DNA from: Diospyros lotus
Lineage: Eukaryota; Streptophyta; Magnoliopsida; Ericales; Ebenaceae
Length of the DNA stretch: 64,000 nucleotides
Direction: 5' to 3'
NCBI RefSeq assembly: GCF_014633365.1
Contig: NC_068344.1
Location: 11,609,669-11,673,668, forward strand
The notes beneath the pieces are model-generated. The model ran no database searches. It saw only the letters and a program-made list of their open reading frames with translations, and was not told where the DNA came from. Below, piece by piece: positions 43,579 through 53,639 of the stretch (the first letter of the stretch is position 1; every line of letters starts with the position of its first letter). Made by a program: the position numbers and the translations under genes.

Positions 43579-44551
43579 TTGATTAGTATTAGTCAATTGT
43601 GTGATTTAAATTATGAAGTTTGTTTTTATGCTAGTTCTTGTAAAGTTATATGTTCTAAGACAAAAGAAATGAAATTAAAAGGAAATAGAGTAGGAAACAT
43701 CAACCTCACATTTTTAGAATCATCTAAGATGGAAAACTGTCTGGTTACAAATTCTTCTCAAAACACTTGGTTGTGGCATAATAGGTTAGGGCATGCTAGT
43801 ATGAACTTAATCAACAAATTAGTAAAGCATGATATTGTTAATGGGTTGCCCAAGCTTAAATTTGAAAGAGATCACATTTGTGGCACTTGCATGAAAGGTA
43901 AGCAAATTAGTGTATCATTCAAACCAACTAATGAAGCATCAACATCTAAACCTCTAACACTACTTCACCTAGACTTGTTTGGTCCAATGAGAACTCTAAG
44001 CTTAGGAGGTAAACAATATGTTTTGTTAATAGTAGATGATTATTCTAGATTCACATGGGTAATCTTCCTTGCATCCAAAAATGAAACTTTTAAGTCATTT
44101 GAAATATTTAGTAAAAGAATTCAAAGAGAAAAAAGGTTTTTGCATTTCAAAAATAAGAAGTGATCATGGAGGAGAATTTGAAAATGAATCTTTCAAGCTA
44201 TATTGTGAAGAAAATGAAATAGATCATAACTTCTCTTGTGCTAGGACTCCCCAACGAAATGGTGTAGTAGAAAGAAAGAATAGATCCTTACAAGAAATGG
44301 CTAGAACAATGTTTTATGATAAAAATCTTCCTAAGTATTTTTGGGCAGAGGCTGTTCATACCGTTTGTCACATTCTAAATAGAGTCTCAATAAGACCAAT
44401 ATTGAAAAAGACTCCTTATGAATTATTCAAAGGAAGAAAGCCTAACATAAGTCATTTTCATATTTTTGGTAGCACTTGCTATATTCTCAATAATGGAAAA
44501 GAATCTATAGGTAAATTTGATGCTAAAAGTGATGAAGGTATATTTTTATGA
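43579..44551 (+). pseudogene. Copia integrase, one frameshift
   Basis: The zinc-binding H-x-H...C-x2-C segment (WHNRLGHASMNL...CGTCMKGK) and the core first Asp (LLHLDLFGPM) and second Asp (IVDDYSRFTW) are in 43579-44163. After a one-base shift near 44140, the frame 44069-44551 carries SDHGGEFEN and the catalytic Glu region (TPQRNGVVERKNRSLQEMAR). The shift and later stops rule out one polyprotein. Confidence 0.88.
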
Positions 44552-45007
44552 TACTAATCTCAAAGTAAATGTTATAGGGTATTCAACAAAAGAACCCTAG
44601 TAGTAGAATAAACAATTCAAGTAATAGTTGATGATATAAGCTTTGAAGTTCCAAAACTTAGAGAAGATGGTGAAAATGAAGTAACCCAAAATCTTGAAAG
44701 ACTTTCAATAGAGAAAAATGAATCAAATACTCAAGATAATGATCATTTTGAAGGAGAACAAGAGCATCAAGTAGAAAAAGAACCAACATTTCCAAGAGAA
44801 AGGAAATATGTCAAAAAGAATGAAATCATAGGAGATCCATCCAAAGGCATTAGAACTAGATCATCCATTAGAAATGAATGTCAATATGTCGCCTTTCTAT
44901 CTCAAGTAGAACCTAAAAATGTCAAAGAAGCTTTAGAAGATGAAAATTGGATTATTGCCATGCAAGAAGAATTAAATCAATTTGAAAGAAGTGGAGTTTG
45001 AAAACTA

Positions 45008-45757
45008 GTGCTAAGACCAATAGATTATCTAGTTATAGGCACAAAATGGATATTTAGAAATAAGATGGATGAAAATGGTATAGTAACTAGAAACAAAGCA
45101 AGGCTAGTGGCTCAAGATTATAGCCAAGAAGAGGGTATTGACTATGATGAAACTTATGCGCCTGTTGCTAGGTTAGAAGCCATAAGGATGTTATTAACAT
45201 TTGCTTGTTACAAAAACTTCAAGCTATATCAAATGAATGTTAAGAGTGCTTTCTTAAATGGGTATATCAATGAAGAAGTTTATGTAGAACAACCTCCCGA
45301 TTTTGAAAATCATAAGTATGAAGACCATGTGTTCAAGTTGTCGAAAGCATTATATGGTCTAAAACAAGCCCTTAGGGCATGGTATGAGAGACTTAGTAAA
45401 TTTGTCTTAGATAAGAGATTTAAAAGAGGACAAATAGACACGACCTTATTTATAAGAAGCCATGACAAAGATATTCTATTAGTTCAAATTTATGTAGATG
45501 ATATCATATTTGGATCCACAAATAAATCTCTATGTGATCAATTTGCAAATCTTATGCAAGGAGAATTTGAGATGAGCATGATGGGTGAACTTAAATACTT
45601 TCTAGGATTACAAATAAAACAAGAAGATGAGGGTATATATATTTCTCAACAAAAATACATAAGAGATCTTCTTAAGAGGTTTGATGTTCAAGATTGTAAA
45701 CCTATGGTTACACCTATGAGTAGTTCTCAAAGCCTAGATATCTCAAAGCCTAGATAA
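45008..45757 (+). pseudogene. Copia reverse transcriptase
   Basis: A long open stretch: WIFRNKMDENG, KARLVAQDYSQEEGIDYDET, MLLTFACYKNF, SAFLNGYINEEVYVEQPP, KALYGLKQALRAWYERL, the catalytic box YVDDIIFGST, and MMGELKYFLGLQIKQ. The catalytic aspartates are intact. It is separated from integrase (stops near 45001) and from RNase H (frame change at about 45757), so it is a broken part of pol. Confidence 0.9.
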
Positions 45758-45800
45758 AGATGAGTTAGGGAAGGCTGTAGATAACAAGCTTTATAGAAGT

Positions 45801-46445
45801 ATGATTGACTCTTTGCTTTATTTAACAGCCAGTAGACCTGACATTATGTTTAGTGTGTGCTTGTGTGCTAGGTTTCAATCTAATCCCAAAGAATCACACT
45901 TGAAAGCAGTTAAAAGGATATCGAGATACCTAAAAGGAACTGCAAATCTAGAATTATTTTATGCAAAATCAAACTTTGATCTAATAGCCTACACTGATGT
46001 TGATTATGATGGATGTAAAATAGATAGAAAAAGTACAAGTAGTTCATGTCAATTCTTAGGAAATTGCTTAGTATCTTGGTCAAGTAGGAAGCAAAGCACA
46101 GTAGCTCTATCATCTACTGAGGCTAAATATGTTGCAGTTGGTAATTGTTGTGCTCAAATATTGTGGATGAAATATCAGGTAGAGGATTATGGCATAAGAC
46201 TTCAAAACATCCCAATAAAATGTGACAATACCAATGCTATAGCTTTAACAAGGAATCCAGTGTTTCATGCAAGAACTAAACACATAGAAGTAAAACATCA
46301 CTTCATTAGAGACCATATTCAAAAAGGAGACATAAATCTTGAATTCATAGATACTAATCATCAAATAGCAGATATCTTTACAAAGCCTCTTGATAGAGAA
46401 AAGTTTGAATATTTTAGGAGTGAACTGGGATTAATTATAACATGA
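45801..46445 (+). pseudogene. Copia RNase H and pol C-terminus
   Basis: Contains SLLYLTASRPDIMFSVCLCA, YTDVDYDGCKIDRKSTS, SWSSRKQSTVALSSTEAKYVA, and the end HFIRDHIQKGDINLEFI...QIADIFTKPLDREKFEYFR, followed by a stop at 46443-46445. RNase H removes the RNA template during reverse transcription. The piece itself is open, but it is out of frame with RT. Confidence 0.9.
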
Positions 46446-46625
46446 GTAAGTATGTGGTATTTGAATTTTTGGTTTATTAATTTTTGTTAATATATTTGTG
46501 ATAAGGCCAAGCTTTTAAATCTGTCAAATAAATGAAATAATCTATTGACAAAATGCATTTTGACCAAATTTTGTAGGTGATGATGGGCACATCTCTTTTA
46601 ATTAAACTCTTTTTATTCTTCAAGT

Positions 46626-46838
46626 ATAGTCGACAAAAGTCACACTCTTGTCGACTAAGGTGTTATGTGATTGTCAAGATAGTCGATAGAAGGCCCAGCC
46701 ATAGTCAACTATGTTCTCTATTCTCAATTAAAATTAGTTAACAACAACATAGTGTCTGTCGACTACTCCTTTAATTTTTTTTATGATAGTCGACAATGCC
46801 CCTTGAGTCTGTCGACTATGTGGGTCTGCCTATTTAAA
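46626..46838 (+). promoter_or_regulatory. Second GTCGACTAT array and TATA-like box before ORF3
   Basis: About seven GTCGAC(TA/AA) or GTCAACTA motifs lie between pol and the third ORF. They end at GTCGACTATG (46811) just before TATTTAAA (46831-46838). A pyrimidine-rich leader-like stretch follows to 47040. The order array, TATA, leader repeats that of the LTR. I infer an internal promoter for ORF3. Confidence 0.6.
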
Positions 46839-47043
46839 GATCGGGCAACTATCGATTTTCTTAAAACCCCAACTTCTCTTTGTGTGACCAAATTGCTCTC
46901 TTTCTCTTTGAGTACCGAACCCTCCTCTCTCATTTTCCTTTGCATCCTCGGTCGTATCTTGCTTTCTCCCTTACTCGTTTTCTCGGCTATATCTCACGAC
47001 CTCTCTCGCTCTCTCTCTATTGCATCTTTCTCTATGACCCTCA

Positions 47044-48116
47044 TTGGCACGAACAAAGAACTCGGGCAAGGATAGAGGCAAGGGGAAGGAACTGGCCTCT
47101 TCAAGTCATCCACCACCTCAACCTAGGCCTCAAATCCAATTTTTCAACTCTAAGGGTCAACAAGAAAGGTATTCCATTCACTTTGAATCTCGAGAAATCG
47201 TAGAAGGTCGTTACTTGGATTTAACGTTTCTAGAATCCACTAGTTTTCCCCATATTCAAACATTTAAGGACTTTGGTTGGTGGGATTTCTTAATGATTCA
47301 TAGATGTATATATGAAGATGTTGTTAGGGCTTTTTACTCAAATGCTGATAACACGTATCACAAGAGGAAGTCGAACAAAAAGTTTAAAACCAACATTGGA
47401 GATTCTCTCATAGAAGTTACTTTGTTCATAATCGTTTTGGAATTCCATTAGATGGTGAGGATTATGCCTCCTGGACCCAAGATTATGTTCAGGCTGCTAG
47501 TAAAAAAGTCATAAGAGATGACTCTATTACTTCTAAAATCAATGACACAACAAATATGAACTTGAACACTAGAATTCTTCATCTCTCTTGTTATCAGATG
47601 ATCTATCCTAGGAGTGATAGTTTTTCTCTGGTTACTAAACTTGATTTGTGGCTACTTCAATATATTAAGCCTAAGAGAAGGACAAATCTATGTCTTTTGA
47701 TGATCAACCTAATGATGGAATCATTCTCAGCAAAGACTAGGTCACTTCCCTATGGCATGGCAATCAGTAAATTATTGGATAGTTTAGTAGGCCACATGGA
47801 AAGTGCTAGAAAAGTCTATCTTAGCCCCTCTCAGCATATTAATGACAAGACAACCATTAGATTTGGCTATGCAAGTAAGGATGGAGAATGGGTTAAGGTT
47901 GATAAACCTGAGAATCCTAGGAAAAAGAGAAGATCAGAAGGACCATCTTTATCTCAACCTGAGTCTCATGATGAGTTAGTGGTTCAAGGGATAACAGATT
48001 TAAAATTGGATATATTAAGGGTTGAACCAAGTTTGACAGAATTTAAAGAAGAGGTCAGATCAGATTTGCAGAGTCTCCATAGACAGCAAGAAGATCTTTC
48101 ATCTCAGATGGGATGA
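47044..48116 (+). pseudogene. Copia third ORF (Sirevirus env-position protein)
   Basis: Read from TTG 47044 (GCACGAACAAAG...), where intact relatives would be expected to have ATG. Segments: a basic N-terminus, IVEGRYLDLTFLES...FKDFGWWDFLMIHRCIYED, and VRAFYSNADN. After a frame change near 47440 comes GIPLDGEDYASW, and then 47556-48116 (LSCYQMIYPRSDSFSLVTKL, LLQYIKPKRRTNLCLLMINL, SLPYGMAISKLLDSL). It ends in an acidic/basic coiled-coil-like tail. The pattern resembles the 'putative plant transposon protein' domain seen in many plant retroelements. No signal peptide or membrane segment is clear, so I do not call it an envelope. Function unknown. Confidence 0.6.
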
Positions 48117-48620
48117 CTCATTTAGATGTTATCTTCTTAGTATCCTCCTCCTACTGCATCTCCATCTTTTCCATTAGTTTTTTCTCCTTCACCAGTTTAG
48201 TCCTCTCCATCGTCTATTTCTCCTGATGTCTAGATGCTGCCCTCATCATACATTATGTCTAGATGTTGCCCTCATCATACATTCTACTTTATTTTTGATA
48301 TATGTATGAACATTGCTTTTCTCACGTGCTTTTGTTGAACTTTATTATCGCTATGTGGTTGTTTGCTTTTCAATTTTTGAAATATGGATATGTATTGACA
48401 TTTTACTCTTACCAATGAATGTTTTCTTCTGAATGCATGCTTAAATTGATGAATGATTTCTATGAGGATTTGGTTTAAGAGGGAGCCTCTTTTTATTTTC
48501 TCTTAGTTTGTTCCAAAAAGGGGAAGTATAATTTTTTTTTATTTTGAAAAAAAATGGGGGGAGATAAAATGAATGTATTGATTTTCATATTTGTTTTGTC
48601 ATCATCAAAAAGGGGGAGAT
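48117..48620 (+). other. Copia 3' untranslated region with multiple purine tracts
   Basis: Contains an imperfect 35-bp tandem repeat (GTCTAGATGCTGCCCTCATCA, about 48228-48285) and purine tracts AAAAAGGGGAAG (48514), AAATGGGGGGAGA (48554) and AAAAAGGGGGAGA (48607-48619), the last directly abutting the LTR. Confidence 0.75.
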
Positions 48621-49996
48621 TGATATTTTACTCTTGCAAATTAAAATAGTTTTGATAATGACTATATAAAAATTAATCTCTAAATCTATATGAATAAGTT
48701 TGAGTTTGAATCAATCTATATGAATGAGAAAATCAATCTTTATATCTATATAAATGAGTTTGAAGCAAAGTTATGAAAATAAATCTATATAGGAGTAAGG
48801 TTGAGTGTGTTTAAATTCAAAATGAATATCTTTTTAATAATCTCAACTTGCTTTCAAAAGAATCAATGTAAGAAAATTATATGTGTTCAGTTTCTCTAAA
48901 TGGATAGTCGACTATGTGAATATGCTTTGTCGACTATGCCTATGAATAGTTGACTATATGCCTATGTTTTGTCCACTATGCCTATGGATAGACGACTATG
49001 GGTTATGATCTATCTACTATGCCCAAACTTCTGTCGACTATATTATGGTCTGTTGACTATTGGGCAGGCTCTGTCGATTATGAAATTTTCTCTGTCAACT
49101 ATGTAGTGTATGATATTATAAATTTTATTTGTATTTTTGGATGTGTTGACTATGTGAAAGCGTTTGTCGACTATCAGTAGTTTTGGTTGAACATCTATCA
49201 ACTATGCCTCATTGTCTGTCAACTTTGCCTTAGTTTTGTTTAAAAATATAGTCGAGTAACCTATTTTGTCTGTCGACAGTTTGTTTCTCATAATCTTGTA
49301 ACAGTTAGTTTTTGGCGTATTTAATGCTCGCCCAACCACCACAACAGTCAGATTTTTGTATTTATCTACCATAAACTATAAATATGGGTTGGGAGAATCG
49401 ATTGAAGGTTGCTAAACACATTGAATATCTTCAACTACCGAGCATTCAAATTTCACTGAGCTTTAAATTTTTACTCTCTCTGTAATTTTCTTTTTGAGGC
49501 TTTGTACCTAGATTATTGTATCCATCTTAAGCCTATTAATTTTCTTGGAGAGAACCTGTAACTAAGAGTTGTACTCTTAGATTCTCATTTTCACATTTAT
49601 TGTAATTGACCTAGCGTAAGCTAAAAGGCCCATTAGATTGGGAGGTTTGTACATTTCCTAGTCACGGACTAGAGGACCTACTCATGTTGAGTATGGGGTT
49701 GATAGTGAAGTTACTTTAAAATCCTTAGTGGGTAACTAAGGTAGTAGACTAGGCTTGGGAAGCCGAACCACTATAAATCCTTATCTCCTGTGCTTTATGT
49801 TTTTATTTGTCCATGTTAGCATTTTTATTCCTACTTAATTCGCTCATTCATTCTTAAGATTTCATATTTATTTGTCACAAAACGATATTGTCTTTACATG
49901 GTTGATACCTCATCGTGCCATTTCAAGGTATTGAGGTTTAATGAATCCGTGATTTTAACAGACATCTCTGTTTCTCAAAAGATTTTTTTAATATAC

Positions 49997-50451
49997 TGTT
50001 GACACATAATTTTTGTAACACCCCGCATCGAGCGATAGGAAAGTCCGAGACAACTTACCCTTATAGGCCTACCCAAACTTCCCAGGGGGGTCACCCATTC
50101 TTGGATTTCCCTAGGTTAAGCACGCTTAACTTGGGAGTTCTTTACCTGCATTCAGCCCAAAAGGTATTCAGCTGGTGTTATTTCCTTCTTTACTTATTCT
50201 CGATATATACTACCATTCTCTAGACTCTTGGGGTATTACACACATCATGTTATAATCATAAGGCCCACAGCTGCCGGTCAACTCTTTAGCTCTCGCCTTT
50301 CAACGGCTAAGAGCCCCATCGCACTTATGAGCCTCTCAGTGGTTGCCTTCTTGGCAACCGATGTGGGACGAACCCGGTGCATCCACACTATCTCCCCCAA
50401 GGTGTGGTGGGGCTCTATCGGCTCCTCCCTTATTGGGGGTTGTAGGGACCA
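49997..50451 (-). repeat. Gypsy LTR containing Cassandra-like 5S sequence, copy 1
   Basis: 455 bp; on the minus strand it starts TGGTCCCTACAACCCCC and ends TGTGTCAACA. Its core, 50014-50240, is 227 bp with TGTAATACC...GTGTTACA ends, the Cassandra LTR, including 5S-like GTTAAGCGTGCTTAACC and GGGTGACC blocks on the minus strand. Confidence 0.78.
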
Positions 50452-50481
50452 TTAGGGGGAATTCCCACAGACAACGTCAAA
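50452..50481 (-). promoter_or_regulatory. Remnant primer binding site between two LTRs
   Basis: On the minus strand TTTGACGTTGTCTGTGGGAA directly follows the LTR end. It resembles the TTTGGCGCCGTCTGTGGGAA leader of plant Tat-lineage gypsy elements. Almost the whole internal region is gone. Confidence 0.6.
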
Positions 50482-50842
50482 TGTTGACATACATTTTTGT
50501 AACACCCCGCATCGAGCGATAGGAAGGTCCGGGACAACTTACCCTTATGGGCCTATGCGAACTTCCCAAGGGGGTCAAGCATGCTTAACTTGGGAGTTCT
50601 TTGCTTGCATTCAGCCTAAAAGGTATCCAGCTGGTATTTTTTCCTTCCTTACTTATTCTCGATATATACTACCCTTCTCTGGGCTCTTGGGGTATTACAC
50701 ACATCGTATCATCATCATGGGACACACAGCTACATGTCAACTCTTTAGCTCTCGCCCTTCAACGGCCAAGAGCCCCACCACACTTATGAGCCCCTCAGTG
50801 GTTTCCCTCTGCGCAACCGATGTGGGACGAACCTAATGCATC
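50482..50842 (-). repeat. Gypsy LTR with Cassandra-like core, copy 2 (truncated)
   Basis: Starts (plus) TGTTGACATACATTTTTGT and matches copy 1 up to about GCATCCAC, then breaks off. Its Cassandra-like core (50498-50699) lacks about 25 bp of the 5S-like region. Confidence 0.75.
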
Positions 50843-51405
50843 CACCAGAAAGTTCAGGAACTACTCCGCCTTTTCAAAGAGTGCAAGTTGAATCAAGTGC
50901 TAAGGAGCCAGAACTCCTACGCCGATGCCCTTGCTCGCTTGGCGTTAGTAGGAGATGCAGACTCATTGGGGGCCATTCCCGTGGAGTTCCTAGCTACGCC
51001 AAGCACGAAGGGGAAAAATGAGACGCTGACAATCGAGCTGAGGCCAGATTCATGGATGAGGCCCATCGTTAAGTATTTTCAAGAAGGAAAGTTGCCAAGT
51101 GACAAGCTAAAAGCACGGCGTACGCGAGTTCAGGCAGCCAAATACTGTATTCATGACCATATGTTGTATAAAATGGGGGTTTCAGTCCATTACTTAGATG
51201 CATCAATGAGTCTGATTGCTAAGTGGTTCTCACAGAAATCCATCCCGATCACTGTGACAATCATGCTTGGGGAGTATTCTTGGCCCAAAAGGCACTTCGC
51301 TAGGGTTTTTACTAGTCTACCATGAAGCAAGACGCTATAAATCTAGTAAATAGGTGCAACACATGCTAACGATTTGCAAAGATACCGCGAACCCCCCCTC
51401 CCCCC
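50843..51405 (+). pseudogene. Gypsy (Tat-lineage-like) RNase H to integrase fragment
   Basis: The frame 50888-51325 starts with SYADALARLALVGDADSLGAI, the RNase H end and linker of Tat-type gypsy pol. It continues IPVEFLATPS, SWMRPIVKYFQEGKLP and RVQAAKYCIHDHMLYKMG. After a frame change comes the start of the integrase zinc domain (HAWGVFLAQKAL..., then NRCNTC at about 51350). The rest of integrase is missing, and it runs straight into a C-rich stretch and LTR copy 3. Confidence 0.8.
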
Positions 51406-51862
51406 TGCCTACCTACAACCCCCGATAAGGGAGAGGTCGATAGAGCTCCACCACACCTGCCGGGAGGGGATGGTGTGGATGCACCGGGTTCGTCCCACAT
51501 CGGTTGCCCAGAGGGCAACCACTAAGGGGCTCACAAGTGCGGTAGGGCTCTTGGCCGTTGAAGGGCGAGAGCTAAGAGTTGACCCATTGTTGTGGGCCCC
51601 ATGATGATGACACAATATGTGTAATACCCCAAGAGCCCAGAGAATGGTAGTATATATCGAGAATAAGTAAGGAAGGAAACAACACAAGCTGAATACTTTT
51701 TGGGCTGAATACAGGCAAAGAACTCCCAAGTTAAGTGTGCTTGACCTGGGAAAATCCAAGGATGGGTGACCTCATTGGGAAGTTCGCGTAGGCCTATCAG
51801 GGTAAGTTGTCCTAGACCTTCCTATCGCTCGATGCGGGGTGTTACAAAAATGTGTGTCAACA
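51406..51862 (+). repeat. Gypsy LTR with Cassandra-like core, copy 3
   Basis: 457 bp, TGCCTACCTACAACCCCC...GTGTGTCAACA, in inverted orientation to copies 1 and 2. The Cassandra-like core is 51620-51846 (TGTAATACCCC...GTGTTACA), with 5S-like GTTAAGTGTGCTTGACC and AGGATGGGTGACCTCATTGG at about 51731-51777. Confidence 0.8.
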
Positions 51863-52062
51863 TATACCAATTCACCTCCCTTCTTGGTGTGTGTCATATT
51901 ATTTCAATTCTATCAATGTTGCTATAGCTTCGTTACATTCTTTATCTCTCTAACTGCTTTGTCTTTTCGTTGCATAGAACTTATCTTATTGCTCTCGTTA
52001 TCTCGTGTCTTTTAAATTTTGGCTTTGTAATCTTGTCATTTCCTCAGTTCATATTACTAAAA

Positions 52063-53330
52063 ATGGCTGGCTCATGTCATGTGTCGTTTGAGAAGAACAC
52101 AAGTAAGGAGAAGGCAAAGATGACGGATAACTGGAGCGAGAAGACGATAACAAAGAAGGTTAGAATATTTTTTTCGTTATTTGTCATGTTTTGACAATGT
52201 TGGCAATGATTGGTTTGAAATAGAACCAAAAATTGAGTTAGGGTTTGCGACTAGATTAACTAATAGGCGGGAAAACATGTAGATAATGAAGAAGTGATAT
52301 TGATTTATGGGCATTGGTTCCTCCTAAATATGTTATAAACTATTGTAGATATTAAATTGTTGATATTGGTTATTAAAGGCTAATCGGTTAACATATATCG
52401 GTGGGGTATCAATATGGTGTAACCCATATCAATTATATGATATCGATAATTGTCCGATACTTTGTAACCGGCATGCCTTCTCTTCATCGATATATACTAC
52501 CAATATAGTTAAGTTAAAACATTATATGACATCTTATTTATTGTTTGTTTAATTAATATTGTTTTCTCTATTTGTTATAGAGCTTAGATGATAAATTGGA
52601 GATCAAGAAATTTTTCCACGCCAGAATAACTAGACTTGGTCATTTTGATACCACTGTTGATTTAATTAGGAAGGCACTGAAGAAGAAGCCTACCCTAGAG
52701 GACTAGTTTAAGAATTCTGCTTTTGGCCAGCTTGTCTATGGAGTAAAGGGAGTAACATGGAGCAATCAATTAGTTCACAGTCTATTGTTAAGGTTGTTGG
52801 AGAGAGAAGACAAGGACGAGGAAGGCTTCTTGTGCTTCAGACTTTGTGAAAAGTAGGTAAAATTTGAGAGGGAGAAGTTTGCTCTGATAACGGGGTTGAA
52901 GTTTGACAACAGCAAATCAACAAAGAGGAAAATCAAGGTAGTGGGAACTCCTACACTGTTTGCCAAGTTTTTCCATGACTGTGACCTCAAAAAAGGTGTT
53001 TCAGGGGTCAAGTTGAGAGAGTTCTTCAGGACAAACATTGCTAGCGGTTAGGTGAAATGTTCTAATGAAAATCTTCTCTCTTTGTCATATCTAATAATCA
53101 TTAATGAAATCAATTTCCAGTCTCGTGCCACAAAGGTGGATATAAGAAATTTTCACCTGGCCTCTTATTAGGAAGAGGCCAACAGTTTTCTTTAAGCAAA
53201 TGACTCCTTTATTTCTACCACAAATGGTGTCAGAACTCGAATTTTGACTGTGTTTAATTAGAAGCACGAGAACAAGAAGACATGTGACATGGGAGATTTT
53301 GCAATTACCTTATAGGTATAATTTTATATA
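52063..53330 (+). pseudogene. DUF1985-like transposon-associated gene, broken
   Basis: Exon 1 (52063-52158) starts ATGGCTGGCTCATGTC. The donor is AAG|GTTAGA, the acceptor at 52580 is TTGTTATAG|AGC, and the phases match. The second exon encodes DLIRKALKKKPTLED then a TAG stop. Further in the same frame come FKNSAFGQLVYG, QLVHSLLLRLLERED, VKFEREKFALITGLKF and LREFFRTNIASG. This order resembles the plant DUF1985 domain, found in Ulp1-protease-type genes carried by Mutator-like elements. At least three in-frame stops are seen, and no protease catalytic region. Another intron-like block (about 53313-53518) ends in ATATATAG. It was contiguous with the 39202 gene before the Copia insertion. Confidence 0.55.
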
Positions 53331-53639
53331 TATTTTTATAGGTTAATATATATTAGTGGAGCATCAGTTATGTTTCATTGAGAAGGATATCGGTATTTGG
53401 CCGATTCTTTTAACTGACATGTCTTCTTTGAACCGATATGTAAAATCGATATGTCTAATTTAAAACATTACAAGACATCTAATCTATTCTTTGTTTTCTT
53501 AATTTTCACTGATATATAGATTTTATGTTTGAGGTCATGCCACGTTTGGTTAACCTCCGAGTTGTTGAAATAAATAAAAAAAGCCCTTAAGCTCCACGAA
53601 TAAAGAAATGGAGACTTTATGATCCAAAACTCACCCATG

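Larger units (their letters stand above)
49997..51862. mobile_element. Aberrant Ty3/gypsy composite with inverted LTRs
   Basis: Flanked by the perfect duplication TATAC (49992-49996, 51863-51867). Left to right: a minus-oriented LTR (49997-50451), a 30-bp internal remnant with a degenerate primer site, a second minus-oriented LTR truncated at about 50842, a plus-strand gypsy pol fragment (about 50843-51405), and a plus-oriented LTR (51406-51862). Both outer edges are therefore LTR 3' ends (TGTTGACA.../...TGTCAACA), where a normal insertion would have one 5' and one 3' end. Confidence 0.8.
40329..51915 (+). mobile_element. Sirevirus-type Ty1/Copia element, complete but decayed
   Basis: LTRs at 40329-41761 (1433 bp) and 48621-51915 (about 1424 bp without a later insertion) are flanked by the perfect duplication ATGTT (40324-40328, 51916-51920). 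A tRNA-Met primer site ATTGGTATCAAAGCC starts at 41762. Domain order is gag with zinc knuckle, protease, integrase, RT, RNase H, the Copia order. Before the right LTR there are several purine tracts (about 48514, 48554, 48608-48619), a Sirevirus trait, and a third ORF (47044-48116) lies in the position of Sirevirus env-like genes. About six substitutions and one indel in the first 200 bp of the LTRs suggest moderate age. It split an older transposon-like locus (38600-53480). Confidence 0.93.
48621..51915 (+). repeat. 3' LTR of Sirevirus-type Copia, interrupted
   Basis: Matches the 5' LTR from TGATATTTTACTC to TTCTATCA. The GTCGACTAT array is at about 48903-49283, more mutated than in the 5' copy (several GTCGAC to GTTGAC or GTCAAC). 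A composite insertion occupies 49997-51862. Confidence 0.92.

Noticed and set aside
47044..48116. Retroviral-type envelope gene
   Set aside because: Its position fits, but no signal peptide, membrane span or glycoprotein features are visible in the translated pieces.
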